From Morella rubra (lineage: Eukaryota > Streptophyta > Magnoliopsida > Fagales > Myricaceae): DNA of 64,000 nucleotides. The DNA is taken from positions 1,761,307 to 1,825,306 of the forward strand of contig CM025851.1 in the NCBI GenBank assembly GCA_003952965.2, in the 5' to 3' direction. A program made the translations under genes and the position numbers. The notes below the pieces were generated by a model. The model had not been told where the DNA came from, ran no database searches, and worked only from the letters and a program-made list of their open reading frames with translations. Of the stretch, positions 1 to 11,574 are shown in pieces; within the stretch, counting starts at the first letter, position 1; each line of letters opens with the position of its first letter.

Positions 1-1654
1 GGGTGCTCCTTTTTACTGATCGTGGCGATTTTAACTGTTAAAACTGTTACCGTTATCGGTATCGTAATCGATAAGAGTGGTTATTGTATTTTATATCAAA
101 TATGTGATTCCAGGTGACGGTTTTTGCCAAACCGCTGTTGAGACTTGATTATGTGACATACTTTTGTTAGACTTTTATTAGAATATGTTAGTTGGTTTAT
201 GTCACATTGTTGGACATTTTTATTGGACTTTAATCATTATGTTTGAATATAATATTATGTTGGACTTTTAGACAACTTATTATATTTGTTATGATTATTA
301 ATGATATGATAATATGTTTGAATATGTTATGATATTTGTCCATTTGATATGATTATTGATTATGATATTATGTTGGAAATTTAAACAGGTTATGATATTT
401 GAATTATTATATTTGTTGTTTATATATAGGCATCAAATGGTCCAAAAAAATCCAAGAAAAACAGTTAAAAATAGTGAAAAAAAATAATAAAAAGGTAAAA
501 AAAAATACCTTTTTTGTTAGGTCTAATGATTATATGATTTAAGCGGTTATCATATAACCGTTACCATTAATACCATCACCGACAAGAATAATTATTGTAC
601 CTTAACAGTACGATAATAATGTCAATTATATAATTTATATTAATTACGGTGACGTAAACTATCACCTATACTAACATTAACCACCTCTACAGACAAGGGT
701 TGCGGAAATCCATTACAGAGGCAGTGAAAAGGGAAGCCACCTTGTAGTCTTCCTGTCCGGGTAAATTGGGAATTTCGGATGGCGGACACTTTACACATCT
801 CTCTTGAGCTTTTTTCTTGAGTCTCGAAAATTCGACGCGTAGAAAGGAATAGGGAATCGAGAGTGTTATTCGGCAAACCCAAGAGTCGGTCCACGGCAGC
901 TCCGTCGACGTCAAACAAACCCCAAATGTAATCCAGCTAGGCGATGTTGATGCCTCAACCGAGAACAAACGCTACGTGTCCTCCGCAGATGGTTTGGTGA
1001 ACCCCATAGATTGTCTAGGCATTCGAATAAAATGGTGGAGCCGCAAAATCTAGCAAAATCTATCTATTTCATCCTTCTACGATGAATTACGAAAGAGGGA
1101 ACTTAATCTTTATCCATCCACGACGATAAGGTCCCCAAGGCCCCGAAGCTAGTGGCTTCCATTATCTATCTTAACTCTGACGCCACAGGATGCACCTGCA
1201 TCTCCAAAGTCCAACAAGATGCACAGTCCGGTAAACGGATTTTGGGCCCGTACACTCTGTTCAGCCGCCTGCTCTTCTAGACTCTATAGATTGTCGCTAC
1301 TACCCAACTTCTAAGCACGTCCTTAGGTACGTGTAACAACATTCGGTGCAGCTTCATTGTTCATATTAATCTACATCTGGTGCAAAGTTTTAACGGAGGA
1401 GTTCTGCTTGTGACAAAATAATTATATTAATAAATCAATTCAATCTTCGAAACGTATCCGATTCTGGACCAAAGTTCCTTCGGTTGTACATCATTAGCCA
1501 AAAAGATAGTACAGAGAATAATGAAGAACAAGGACAATAAAAAGCAAGATATTTCTTTTTCCTTTTCTTGATTTCGAATTTGAAGAACACCCTAGAAATT
1601 ACAATTAAAAACAGGATGCTAATATGGTATTTCATCAGAACCCTTTTGGGCAAA
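1..1654. other. Unassigned AT-rich spacer downstream of the PP2C gene
   Basis: The first 560 bases are very AT-rich and full of degenerate TTGGAC / ATGATAT-like words. Bases 640-1000 are less AT-rich and open in two overlapping minus frames of about 90 codons, but neither resembles a family I know. No RNA gene or clear terminal repeats were found. It may hold an old, unrecognisable repeat; the 3' UTR of the PP2C gene should lie just left of 1655. Confidence 0.4.
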
Positions 1655-3438
1655 TTAGTTTTCTAATCCTAGAGACTGTTGGTCGTTATTTCTTCTCAAA
1701 TCCACCACGACAACGCTCACGTTGTCCGTACTATGCCTAGCCAGGGCCAACTTGGTCAACAGAATGGACGCGTCGCTGCAGGCCTTGTCCGAGCTCTTCG
1801 AGACGGCCCCAACCGCCACGTCACTGTGCGACGACCCGGGGGGCGACGGGGGCCTCTGAGCGCGAAAGCACATGCGCGCCACTCCGCACGCGGTCTCGTT
1901 CGAGACCACGTCCCACAGGCCATCGCTTGCTATGATGAGACACTCGTCCTCTGCTGTTCGATCTGTGATTGTCACCTCCGGTTCTGAAATCACGTACGGT
2001 TTCAGATAGCTGTCACCTGAGCGAATTAAGAGAGGTCTCAGTTAGTCTGGTATAGGCACCAAGTCATGGAGTAATAAGAAAACGGCATATCACGCCGGCC
2101 GTGGACATTTACCTATCGCCCTGGACATAGCCAAGACTCCGAGGACTCGGGCGCCGTCCCAGTAAATTACGCGGCCTCCGGCGGCTTCGATCCGAAGCAA
2201 TTCGTCGGGACGATCCGGCTGCAGATACACAAAGCAGGCAAATGTTAGCGGCACGTTAATCCGGAACGTGTGTAACACGCGCAACCACAACTGACCAATA
2301 GCAAAGCTCTACAGTTTCTGGAAGCGAACGTAAAAAGGGAGGGAGATCCACATATCTCCCGCTTAAAGCCAGTAGAGAAAGCATCACTTTCAGTTTAGGG
2401 CCAAGTGATTGGCCCGTGAAAGAACGCGCCCAAAGGCTTACACAACGAACAGCCGTTCCAGTACAATGAAACCTGTTTAATGTTTTAATCACCCAAAAAA
2501 AACAATAAAACTTTTTAATGCTTGCTTCTTGCGAAAAAGTTCTCACCTTATGATCGGATGAGAGGGGGACAGCGACGCCGTTACGGCAGAGCACCGCTCG
2601 AGAATCACCACAGTTAGAGACGATGATCTTCTCTGGCGTCACGATAGCGACAACTGCAGTAGATCCAACGGCGTCGCTCTGCGGAGTCTGAAGGTCACAC
2701 CTGCAGCTCCAGGTGCTCTTCAAAGGGCCACTCCGCTCGCGGACCTCCTCGTCCATCAGCTCAAAGCTCCTCTCCAACGTACCCTTCCATTCCACAGCTT
2801 CTCCTGCGCCTTCCACCTGCTCCTTGAGGATCTCATGCAACCGATCCCTGCACCGGGCAGCAACCTGAAGGAACAGGGAAATTTGTAAGAAATTAAATCA
2901 AACAGTTGACTGAGAGAAAAGCAATGGATATAAGCTTTACATGGGAGCAGCCATGGCCGTCGAACACGCCAAAAAAATGATATCCGTCAGACATCTGTGT
3001 CTTTTGGAGACAAAATGAGGGGAAAACCGAAACGGCGTCCTCCATGTCTCTTCTCCTTCCACAAACAGAGGTCACACCGAACTTAGGGCACTCCCGCACC
3101 ACCTCCGCGGACGGGGTACTTCTACAAAAATTCAACGCTTGAGTCGGACTCATTTCTTCACTTTCTGACTTTGTTTCGTTGTTTTCCACTTTTCCTTCAG
3201 CTTCGCTGGACAGGCAAGTCTTGGCTGCCTTTTCCAACTGGAGGGGCGGAGACGATCGAGGACAGAGGTCGAGCTTCTGGCGTTTCCTGCCGTTCTTCAG
3301 AACCGGTGGAACGGCCACATCGGCGATGAACTTTGACGGAAGGAGCTCCATTCGCCGGCGCCTCGAAGTTCGTGAGCTCGGCTCAATCGGAGCCGGCGTC
3401 TCTCCTTCTCCAACAACTCCACAGCACATACCAGCCAT
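1655..3438 (-). CDS. PP2CA: Clade A protein phosphatase 2C, PP2CA/AHG3-like (ABA co-receptor)
   Basis: Mg/Mn-dependent Ser/Thr phosphatase. In the family it inactivates SnRK2 kinases and is itself inhibited by ABA-bound PYR/PYL receptors, in nucleus and cytosol. I place four exons on the minus strand: 3438-2941, 2864-2547, 2218-2113 and 2016-1655, all with GT/AG borders and matching phases, giving 427 residues (family about 400-430). The N-terminus [11 protein letters not shown] matches Arabidopsis PP2CA almost residue for residue. PP2C motifs occur in order: RRRDMED (about 128-134), VFDGHG (about 158-163, metal-binding Asp and Gly), [31 protein letters not shown] (about 338-343) and [10 protein letters not shown] near the end. 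The Trp that contacts the receptor-ABA 'lock' is present at about 292 in VIYWDGARV. The catalytic domain looks intact. ABRE/G-box motifs lie 0.4-0.8 kb upstream. Family assignment is very secure; orthology to AHG3 rather than a sister is likely. Confidence 0.95.
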
Positions 3439-3841
3439 TATAATTCTTCAAAGCTAACAACCTAACGCTGCAGTACCGCAGTTCTCAAATAGGTCGTCGT
3501 CTCAGGCTTCCCCGCTATTCCGCTGAATTACAAACCGCACAATCGAAATTTACACAAAGAAGGGCAACAGAGAACCTCCGTAATTATACCGAGGGACAAA
3601 AGAGAAACGAGGGATCTCTAGGCACGCTCGGGAGGACCCATTAAAAATGTCCTCCACCGGAGCTTTTCAACAGAGGCGCTGAAGAGACCCAATATCATCT
3701 GGGGGCCACACTTATTCAGGGGCAGCTGCCCCTCACCGTCACGGGCAGGCATCCGACACGTACAGTTGGTATGACGTTGAACTACTGAATACCAAAGACA
3801 TCATCTACACCGTCCATCTCCCTCTCTCCTTCCCCAGTTTG

Positions 3842-3849
3842 GCCACGTG
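3842..3849 (-). promoter_or_regulatory. G-box / ABRE core upstream of PP2CA
   Basis: CACGTG at 3844-3849 reads as ACGTGGC on the gene's strand, a canonical ABRE core. It lies about 400 bp upstream of the start codon. Clade A PP2C genes are known to be ABA-induced through such sites; function here is inferred. Confidence 0.5.
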
Positions 3850-4035
3850 CATTGCCTTTTCTAACAACAGATACTTGGGCCAATGAACTTCCACCACGCA
3901 ACGTCGAGACGACCTTCCTTTCCGGACACGCATGTGGTCCTTAACATAACCTGCTTATCTCTCTAATGCCTTTTTGAGTCTCACCCGCAAAATATTTCCC
4001 CCTCTTTAGAAAAACATTGCCCCAGAAGATATGAC

Positions 4036-4043
4036 CACGTGGC
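4036..4043 (+). promoter_or_regulatory. ABRE (CACGTGGC) upstream of PP2CA
   Basis: A perfect CACGTGGC about 600 bp upstream of the PP2CA start. Together with the sites at 3842 and 4249 it makes three ACGTG-core motifs in about 420 bp. ABF/AREB bZIP binding is inferred from motif and gene identity. Confidence 0.5.
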
Positions 4044-4248
4044 GTGATCGTGGAATACGAGATTCGTGCTTGATTCGTCATTCACCAGTGCGTTAATCGC
4101 GCGTAGGCTACACTCGCATGCTTCACAGCGTGGAGAGTAAACCTAACGTCCTGCAGTGTCGGGTGGGGGTGACACACAAAAGTCCTCGCTTTATTCTGAT
4201 TGCTCCAGTTGTCAAAATGAAAGGGGCTACGTAACGAGGGAGATTGAG

Positions 4249-4256
4249 ACACGTGT
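4249..4256. promoter_or_regulatory. Palindromic ACACGTGT motif
   Basis: A perfect 8-bp palindrome with an ACGTG core, about 810 bp upstream of PP2CA. It is the third member of the ABRE-like cluster. Confidence 0.4.
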
Positions 4257-7185
4257 GGGACCACATGTCAAAGTCGATTGACGCTTGCGGAATATCTGAG
4301 GTTCGGTTGCTGTTTACCCGACGCGTGGCCGTTACTGACGTGGTGCTGAAGGTGCACCCCTCGTTCCTCGCGCGGAAACACGTTTGAAGCACTACCCCTC
4401 TCTCTTGGGAAATTATATAATTTTGTTGTCCTCCACAGCAATTACGAAGAAGCAGTAAATTGCACGCTCCACCCCAAGGTTTTCAAAATTGAAACTACGT
4501 CGGAACCTTTTTTTCGAAGTTAATTTCAGTCCCTCTCTTGCATTATCCAATAGAAAGAAAGACGCCATCCAATACGTATATATATTGCGCAGAAAAAAAA
4601 AACTATATATATTGTTTTCTTTTGATGAGGTGGCAGGCTGGCAGCGGAGCGGTGCGATGCGATGCGGCTAATTGAACGTATTTAATTATTTTTTCTTTGA
4701 GTTATATGTGATTGAAAAATCAGCTCCAAGTCTAAAATAGCTTTGAAACAATAAAAATAAGGTCTCGCCGGTGATATTAATATCTAATCAGTAACATGAA
4801 GCATGTCACGCATGAGCCGATTGGAGGAGGGGAGATTGATTGATGACTTCGAATATGCAAAAGTCGGAGACGTATTATTGGATACAAATAGTCTCAAAAT
4901 TGTAAATTAAAAACACATCTTGTAAATTAGTTGACCACAATAGCGTCGTTTCGGGGAAACCAAAGACGCGTCAATAATATAACTAGAAGGAATTAATACT
5001 TTATATTTTCTTTATTAAATAAAAGAAAATTTTATTTTTTAATCATTAAATTTTACACCTTTTTTAAAAAGATCTCTAAATTTTCACAATAGAAAAATCA
5101 ATCACTAAATTTATTAGTACTCAAAAAATATGTCCTTCTATTACTCCGGTGAATCTAACGACTAAGTTCATGGTGGGTCTAGTTGATCTTTGAAAATATA
5201 TAAAACTCAGTCATTAAAACTGAAATTTCCTTTAAATAAAAGCTACTTATTTTCGTTGGATGTCATAATTATATTTCTTCAAAAGTTTTTTTTTCTAATT
5301 AAAAAAAGTGGTGTGTGAAGATACTGACGCAACTCGTAATAGTCATTTGGATAAAGGTAGTATTAATTTATTAATTACCTTATTGTATAAAATGAAAAAG
5401 AACACAAATAATTAAAATAATTATGATATATGTATTTGTTTTGTTGGTAGATGGCTGTAGATAAAAGTTATTCTTAATGCGTGGGATTAGACACTGGAGA
5501 TTTTATATGAACTCTAAACCTAGTTAAATGTACTCTCCAGACTCTACCTGTTCTAAAGTTGGTGTCGAGACGATACGAGACATGAGCATGGTGGAAAGAT
5601 TTCCTTAAATAAAAGATCAGCAAATGGAAACGAGCTTGTTACACTCCTTGTAATATAAAAGTTTAGGTGGGCAAAAATATGAAGAATTTCCGTACTTTGT
5701 TCAAATTTCCTAAAAAGGTCTGGCTCCACTTTGTTTACGTAGCAGGTCCAACCAACGTACAGGCGTGGCCCATCTCCATCGCGATGGCTATTTTCTCACA
5801 ACGTGGGCGTAGTGTACCTCCCTCATAATATCACTTTATTAGCCTCAAATAATCAGCTGCCACGTTGTAGTACTACGCTGTAAGAGGTGACGTAGAGACC
5901 AGATGTCGAGTCAGTCGGTCGGTCAATGACCCGACTCCGGGCCCACCCCCCTTAACAATGATTCATGCTTTACTTTTTATATATGTACTACTCCAATACC
6001 AATATTTATTTAAAAATTTGCTGCAGAATTTCAATTGTTCCAAATCTGGGCAGTACGTGGCAGTGTTTCCTTAATCGCGGACGTTTGACACGTAGAGAGC
6101 ATTCTGTGAGGAAGTGTGCGGCGTGACCGGTGTGGAAGTCTGATACATTTGATGATTTTTCCTCATTAATCATCATGCAATGTTTTTTAAAATATTTTTC
6201 TTCGTAGACGTGGTTTTTGAATTTCCGAAAGGTTGGACTGGCCCGTACATTTTTTTTTTGTTGCTGTGGAATTTTTAATATATATATTTTTTGTCCTTCA
6301 AACGAAAATAGAGCGGATGAACGATCATTTTTATATGTTTATTTTGTATTCTGGTGAATGTATCCGGAAATGTACGCACCGGACAGTTTATCCGCACATA
6401 CCACGTAGACTATTTGAACTTTTCAATCTCACATCTTATAATATACTTATATTACTAAGGACCAAAATGTCATTTCGAATCCCCCGACTTGTATCATTAC
6501 GACTGGTTCGGTCAGTGCAAAGGTTCCATGGCTTTCAGCTTGGCCCATTGGTCCCTCTTCTAAAATTTTGTTGGCCCAATTCCAATCTCTCCTCTCTGGC
6601 TCCCTTTGACCACCAAATAGAGAGGAGAATCAAAAGAATCTATAATCAACACCCTACTCCCATATCTATTTTCTATTGGAAATGTACTAGAATTTCCAAG
6701 AAAAAAGTACTAAAATCAAAACATTGTAGAGAACTCCGTTGAATTTGGCATAAGGAACCAACTTTCTGTCCTTTTTGCCCCAGGGGGTAAGGACTGCGTT
6801 GAATTTGACAGAACTTCATTCAATGCTAACCTTTGTACGATTCCTCGAAGAGGAGACAATTCATAGGAAATGCAAGTATTTTCACTGAATTTTTATATTA
6901 TAAGAGGAACGAAGACATGAAACCATACATAGCCTGTTCCAGCCGGATGCCACAATTTGATTGATCAGTACTTTTGCCATGGTTACGTCTAAAGATAAAT
7001 ACCAATAATTATTATCCACATATGCTGAGGATGACTGTATCCAACTGATATTGGGCACCATCATTTATTCTGAAATAGTAGGGCAGGTAATTGGTCTAGA
7101 ACTGCACTGAACATCCTTCAGGTATGATGAGCAGTTCAGAAGGTTTCACACTCTGCATCTGGGAGGGAAAACTGGCAGATTCTGG
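4257..7185. other. Intergenic region between PP2CA promoter and SDR 3' end
   Basis: AT-rich spacer with poly-A/T tracts. The longest frame (6233-6742) has plant-UTR-like composition and no recognisable domain. I see no RNA gene or well-defined repeat. The last few hundred bases are presumably the 3' UTR of the SDR gene. Confidence 0.4.
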
Positions 7186-10052
7186 TCAATCTATCCTCAT
7201 GCTGGGTTGAAAACCATTTGCGGTCATTCCTCCATCAACAGAAATGGTTTGTCCAGTGATGTAAGAAGCAGCTGGTAGGCAAAGGAAAGTCACCAAGGGT
7301 GAGACTTCCTCTGCTTCCGCAACACGATGAAGAGGAGTTTTAGCAATTATCTCTCCCAATAACGTGTTGTTATCAAGCAGCTGTAAAGAAGGTAGACTGT
7401 TGAGCAGCGAGAAGTTTCCACAAAGTACACGATTTGAAAATTTCAGTTCGTTACCTAACATCATGTGGGTGATTTCATACTGTTGGGGGAATGATTAGTA
7501 AAATCCTGTGTTCAACCTAATTGGATTTCGAACGGCATAAACTCACCTAGTAACATAAAAACATGAAATTTGCATGTATCATATGCCTTTTTTCTTTTCG
7601 TATTGCAAAATGCAGAGCCTATTTATTTTTTCCCCTTCTTTACACTGTTCACTACACAATTCATTTCAATCCCTCTCCAAGGAGCCCTCAAAGGGGAGAG
7701 CCAAACTAGCTAAACAAATTAACAAAATGCATCAGAAAGATATCCATTAATGGTGTTGGATGAGGACTTAGTAGTTATGGTGGTTGTGGAAAAATGTCAA
7801 ACCATAATATTGTCCTTGAAGTGATTAAGATGAAATTGATTGGCATATCAGCCAACCCATTTCCAACAGGAAGTAGGCAATAACAGTGGTAGTTATTAAC
7901 GATATATCAGGTTTCTGCCTAGCTTGTACAGCAGGTTTGCAGAAAAATTTCCTTGATGTACTTCTCTGAAGCAATAATATGGAAGAAGATTCCCAAATAT
8001 GACTAATGACACAAAAAGGTTCTAAAGCATCTGAAACATTCATGAGCAGGAAAGGAGAATCTCACACGTTCGGTAAGCGAGGTTCTTGTATACCAGGGTG
8101 CAACACAGTTGGTCCTGATATTGTCTTTAGCCCATTCACAAGCCAGACTTTTGGTAAGCTGATTAATTGCCGCTGCAGATAGCATACAGGATATGAATCA
8201 TTTTAGCTTTTCCGCAATCGCCAAGTTTATCTATAATGCTTAAGAATAAGTACGTCATATCCGGAGAGTAACTCACCTTTGCTTGCTGCATAGATGGATC
8301 CAGAACCTATATTTACCAGACCTGCAACTGATGAAATGAACACAATGCTTCCCATTCCAGATGCTTTTAGAAGAGGATGTGCGAGTTGGCACAGGTGGTA
8401 TGTAGATTCAAAGTTGGTAGTCATGAGTTTAGAATATTCTTCAGCAGTGTACTCAATGGTTGGCTTCCTGATGTTTGTCCCCGCATTGTTAATCTAGACC
8501 CAGAAGATAACAGAGAGTGAGCCTCAGAGTTCCATAGAACATAAAACTTTTTGAAATTCATGCTTCCCAGCAGGTGAATATAAACATCCCGGACATTGCA
8601 CTGCCATTTATTAATAATGCTCTTACATGTAGAGTACATTCTGTAAAACATTTGGAACCATTAAGCAGCTAGGACTATGACTCTGAAAATGCATAAATGC
8701 CTTTTTAGACAGATCAAGCCTTTACAATCGATAAGAGAATAAAAGACATAGCATTAACTTAAGCAACAAGAACCATCTACAACACCCTTAAATGTGTTTC
8801 TGACTAAATATTTTGCTTTTTTCCTTGGCTTGTTAATCAATTGTCCTAGGTGGTCGTCTGAAATTTGGTTTCAGTTATATGGCTAAGTTAAAATAATGGT
8901 ACGCAATACATGCACAGGCAGTAAAAACCAAAGGTACCACACTTTTGTGTTTGGTTGAGTTTTTTAAAGAAGATGGCTCATAACGCTAAACCATTTATCT
9001 CTTCAATCTATGGAAAGATCTCACAGAAATTACGAAGTTAGTGCAGAAAAATGTAGTTGCCCTAGCCGCAAATCTGTTAAACTTAACAATCTTCTAAAGC
9101 TTCGCATAAGAGCATAGAACAAGCTATAGGATAGTTCATCCACATGCTACTTAAATTAGAGTCCTAAGCATAATAAATTATAAATCAGTGGTCCTGTTCG
9201 ATTATCATTTATTGTTTAGACTGATTCTTGTTGCCCTCGAAGCCAAACGACTTAAACACGTATACACTATTATGAATACATTGTTTCATTTGCCTGAGAT
9301 TGAAGACAGGATCATTGAAGTTGGATCCAATTGAAAATTGCACATCCACTCAACCAATTTCCTGAAAGATAGACGAATGATAAGTTCACAGCTATGACCG
9401 AATTCTAAATTTGATCACACATTAGAAGGAACCAAACACAACCTTGCAAGTGCTAATTTCTTAATTCTCTGGAGTAAGCTTTCAAGAAACAAGCATAACT
9501 CATGAGGATACGGATGATTTTTGAGACTCACAAACAAAATGAGATAACCATAGAACCCCCAACAAGACCATTCTGTGGAACTATTCATCCGAAAGAAATG
9601 TTTTTGGGGCTTACTAGTATGTTGAGCTTCCCACTGAAAACAGACGCGACTTCCTCCATGAGCCTCTCTCTGTCGGCACGTGACGACGCGTCACACACCG
9701 ATCCAGACACCACAAAACCCTTCCCCTCCCATTCCTTCAAGCACTTACTGAGCTCCGCTTCGTTCCTGGAACACGTGTAGACGGACACACCGAACCCAGC
9801 TAATTCCTCCACCACGGCATGTCTAAAAGCCAACCAAATACATCAAAATCAGGATTTAGCTGTTTAACCAAAAGCACTTAATTTGAGTGAAACAAACAGT
9901 TAAGCAGGGAAAAGCCTAGATATTTCTCAGGGGAGAAAGAGAGGGAAAGTGAGAGGAAGAGACCCAATGCCACGGGTGCCACCGGTGACCAGAGCGGTCA
10001 TTCCTTTGATACACCATCTTGTTGAGCCTTTGCCGCTCCCTGCCCCTGCCAT
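7186..10052 (-). CDS. Short-chain dehydrogenase/reductase, tropinone reductase-like
   Basis: NADPH-dependent SDR of the tropinone-reductase-like group common in plants; the real substrate cannot be told, because most such proteins do not act on tropinone. Five exons with consistent phases: 10052-9964, 9822-9615, 8493-8277, 8172-8066 and 7380-7186, totalling 271 residues (family about 260-275). The cofactor motif TGGTRGIG ends exon 1 and its last glycine codon is split by the intron. NNAG opens exon 3. The catalytic Ser lies in ISSVAG and the Tyr/Lys pair in YAASK, whose lysine precedes the exon 3/4 junction. The C-terminus carries [13 protein letters not shown] and VDGGMTANG, typical of this group. 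No transit peptide or membrane segment is seen, so it is likely cytosolic. All core catalytic residues are present. Exon 1 uses a GTCTCT donor, which is weak but keeps frame and motif. Confidence 0.93.
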
Positions 10053-11570
10053 CAATGATTCAGTACTATCTATGCCTATCTATGCTTCACTCTTCATCCT
10101 CACACTTGTATGCGTAATTTTGATTTTCAAAACGGCACCGTCTTTGCGGGGGTTGCCTAAATGTTTGTTTGTTTTTAACATTTAACTACGTTATGTTGGA
10201 GTGGAGCGACTCTCAAGAATGAAAAGAATAAGAATGGGCCATTTGATTTAAGAGAAGTCGAAGGAACAGTTGAATAAATAGAATAGAAATATAAAAATAT
10301 TAATAAAAATGGAAAAGCAGACATTAGTCACATATTATGGAAATGACATACACTTGAGTCAGTCTTTTTTATCGGTTTTTGAATTATTTTATGCATATTT
10401 CAATTAATTTTGAAGTTTGTGCGGTCATTAAATCTCACATATACGGTCAATTATTATCAACATATAATGTATAATTATTTGTATATAATATTTATAAATT
10501 CTGTTCCATTCCAAATGAGTTGTTTTCGAGGAAAAATTATGCTTTTGCGTATTAAGAATTTAAGATTGAGTGTTAAACTTTCTGATTACGTGGTAGATTT
10601 TGAGAAAAGTAAGAAGAAAAAGAGTATGACGTGATAGACTAACAAAAATAATTCTTCTTGGCGACTCCAGGCCCATTAAGAACTCGGCTCCTGGACATGA
10701 AGAAGTGACAAACCCAAGTGCAATGTGGGCCACTGCTGCGCCCCTTTCCCTTCTACCCAAGTCTCAAAATCTAATACATAACTTAGAACAAAAAGAAAGA
10801 TAAAACAAAAGTAAGTTATGTAGCCAAATATTAACCACCTGAAATTCAACATCTGACAATACAAGACGTCATACTGGGATTAAGACCAGGAATCAAGCTT
10901 TTCATGGACTGTCCAAGTCCAAGCGCTAGCGGTAGAAGCTAATCGCCAGAAGCGAACTTCCGGGTCGGGAAGTTTGAAGGGAATGGATTTTTTCCGGGAT
11001 TTAAAAACAACAAATCTGTGAATTTGGACTCACGAGTCGATGGGCAAACAGTTAGGGGAGTTGCAAGAACATTTCGGGACAAGAGAGGAGATATCAATCA
11101 GCCGAGTGGCCATTTTTTGTCAAACACAGATCGCAGCCCAATTAGTTTGAATCTTAAAGAACAGGTGCATGCAAATCTGGTACTTCCCAACTATGTTTGC
11201 CAAGCACGACGATTTTCTAGAATTTTCTGAGGGTATTCTACTGGGTGGGTTTCCTTAAATCCAACTTATCCATTTCAATTTTCAAATACCTTTGCCTCCA
11301 TGAAATTTTAAAATAGTGATTAATTTAAAAAATACATCAGGCAGAAACCCTATAGATTTTGATCCAGATCATGGATTGTAGTGATAGTTATTATCACAAT
11401 TTTGATACTAGGAATTCACTATACTGTGAGTTGGAAACTTACTTGCTCTAAACACCAAAGCTGACCAAGTAGAAGACAGAAAGGAAAAAAGAGGAACAAA
11501 ATGGAAAGCAGGCTCCTACCTCCCTATCGACTCCATCCAGTTTTTTAAGTAAAATATAAACCCAGGCCAG
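10053..11570. other. Spacer between SDR promoter and zinc-finger duplication
   Basis: It contains the SDR upstream region and AT-rich DNA. Short frames (10410-10634, 11018-11230) show no domain. No repeat or RNA gene recognised. Confidence 0.35.
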
Positions 11571-11574
11571 GGCT

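Noticed and set aside
640-968. Two overlapping minus-strand frames of about 90 codons
   Set aside because: No recognisable domain or splice-linked neighbour; left as unassigned DNA.
6233-6742. 169-codon plus-strand frame
   Set aside because: Aromatic and Ile-rich translation of AT-rich DNA, no domain, no conserved start context; probably chance.
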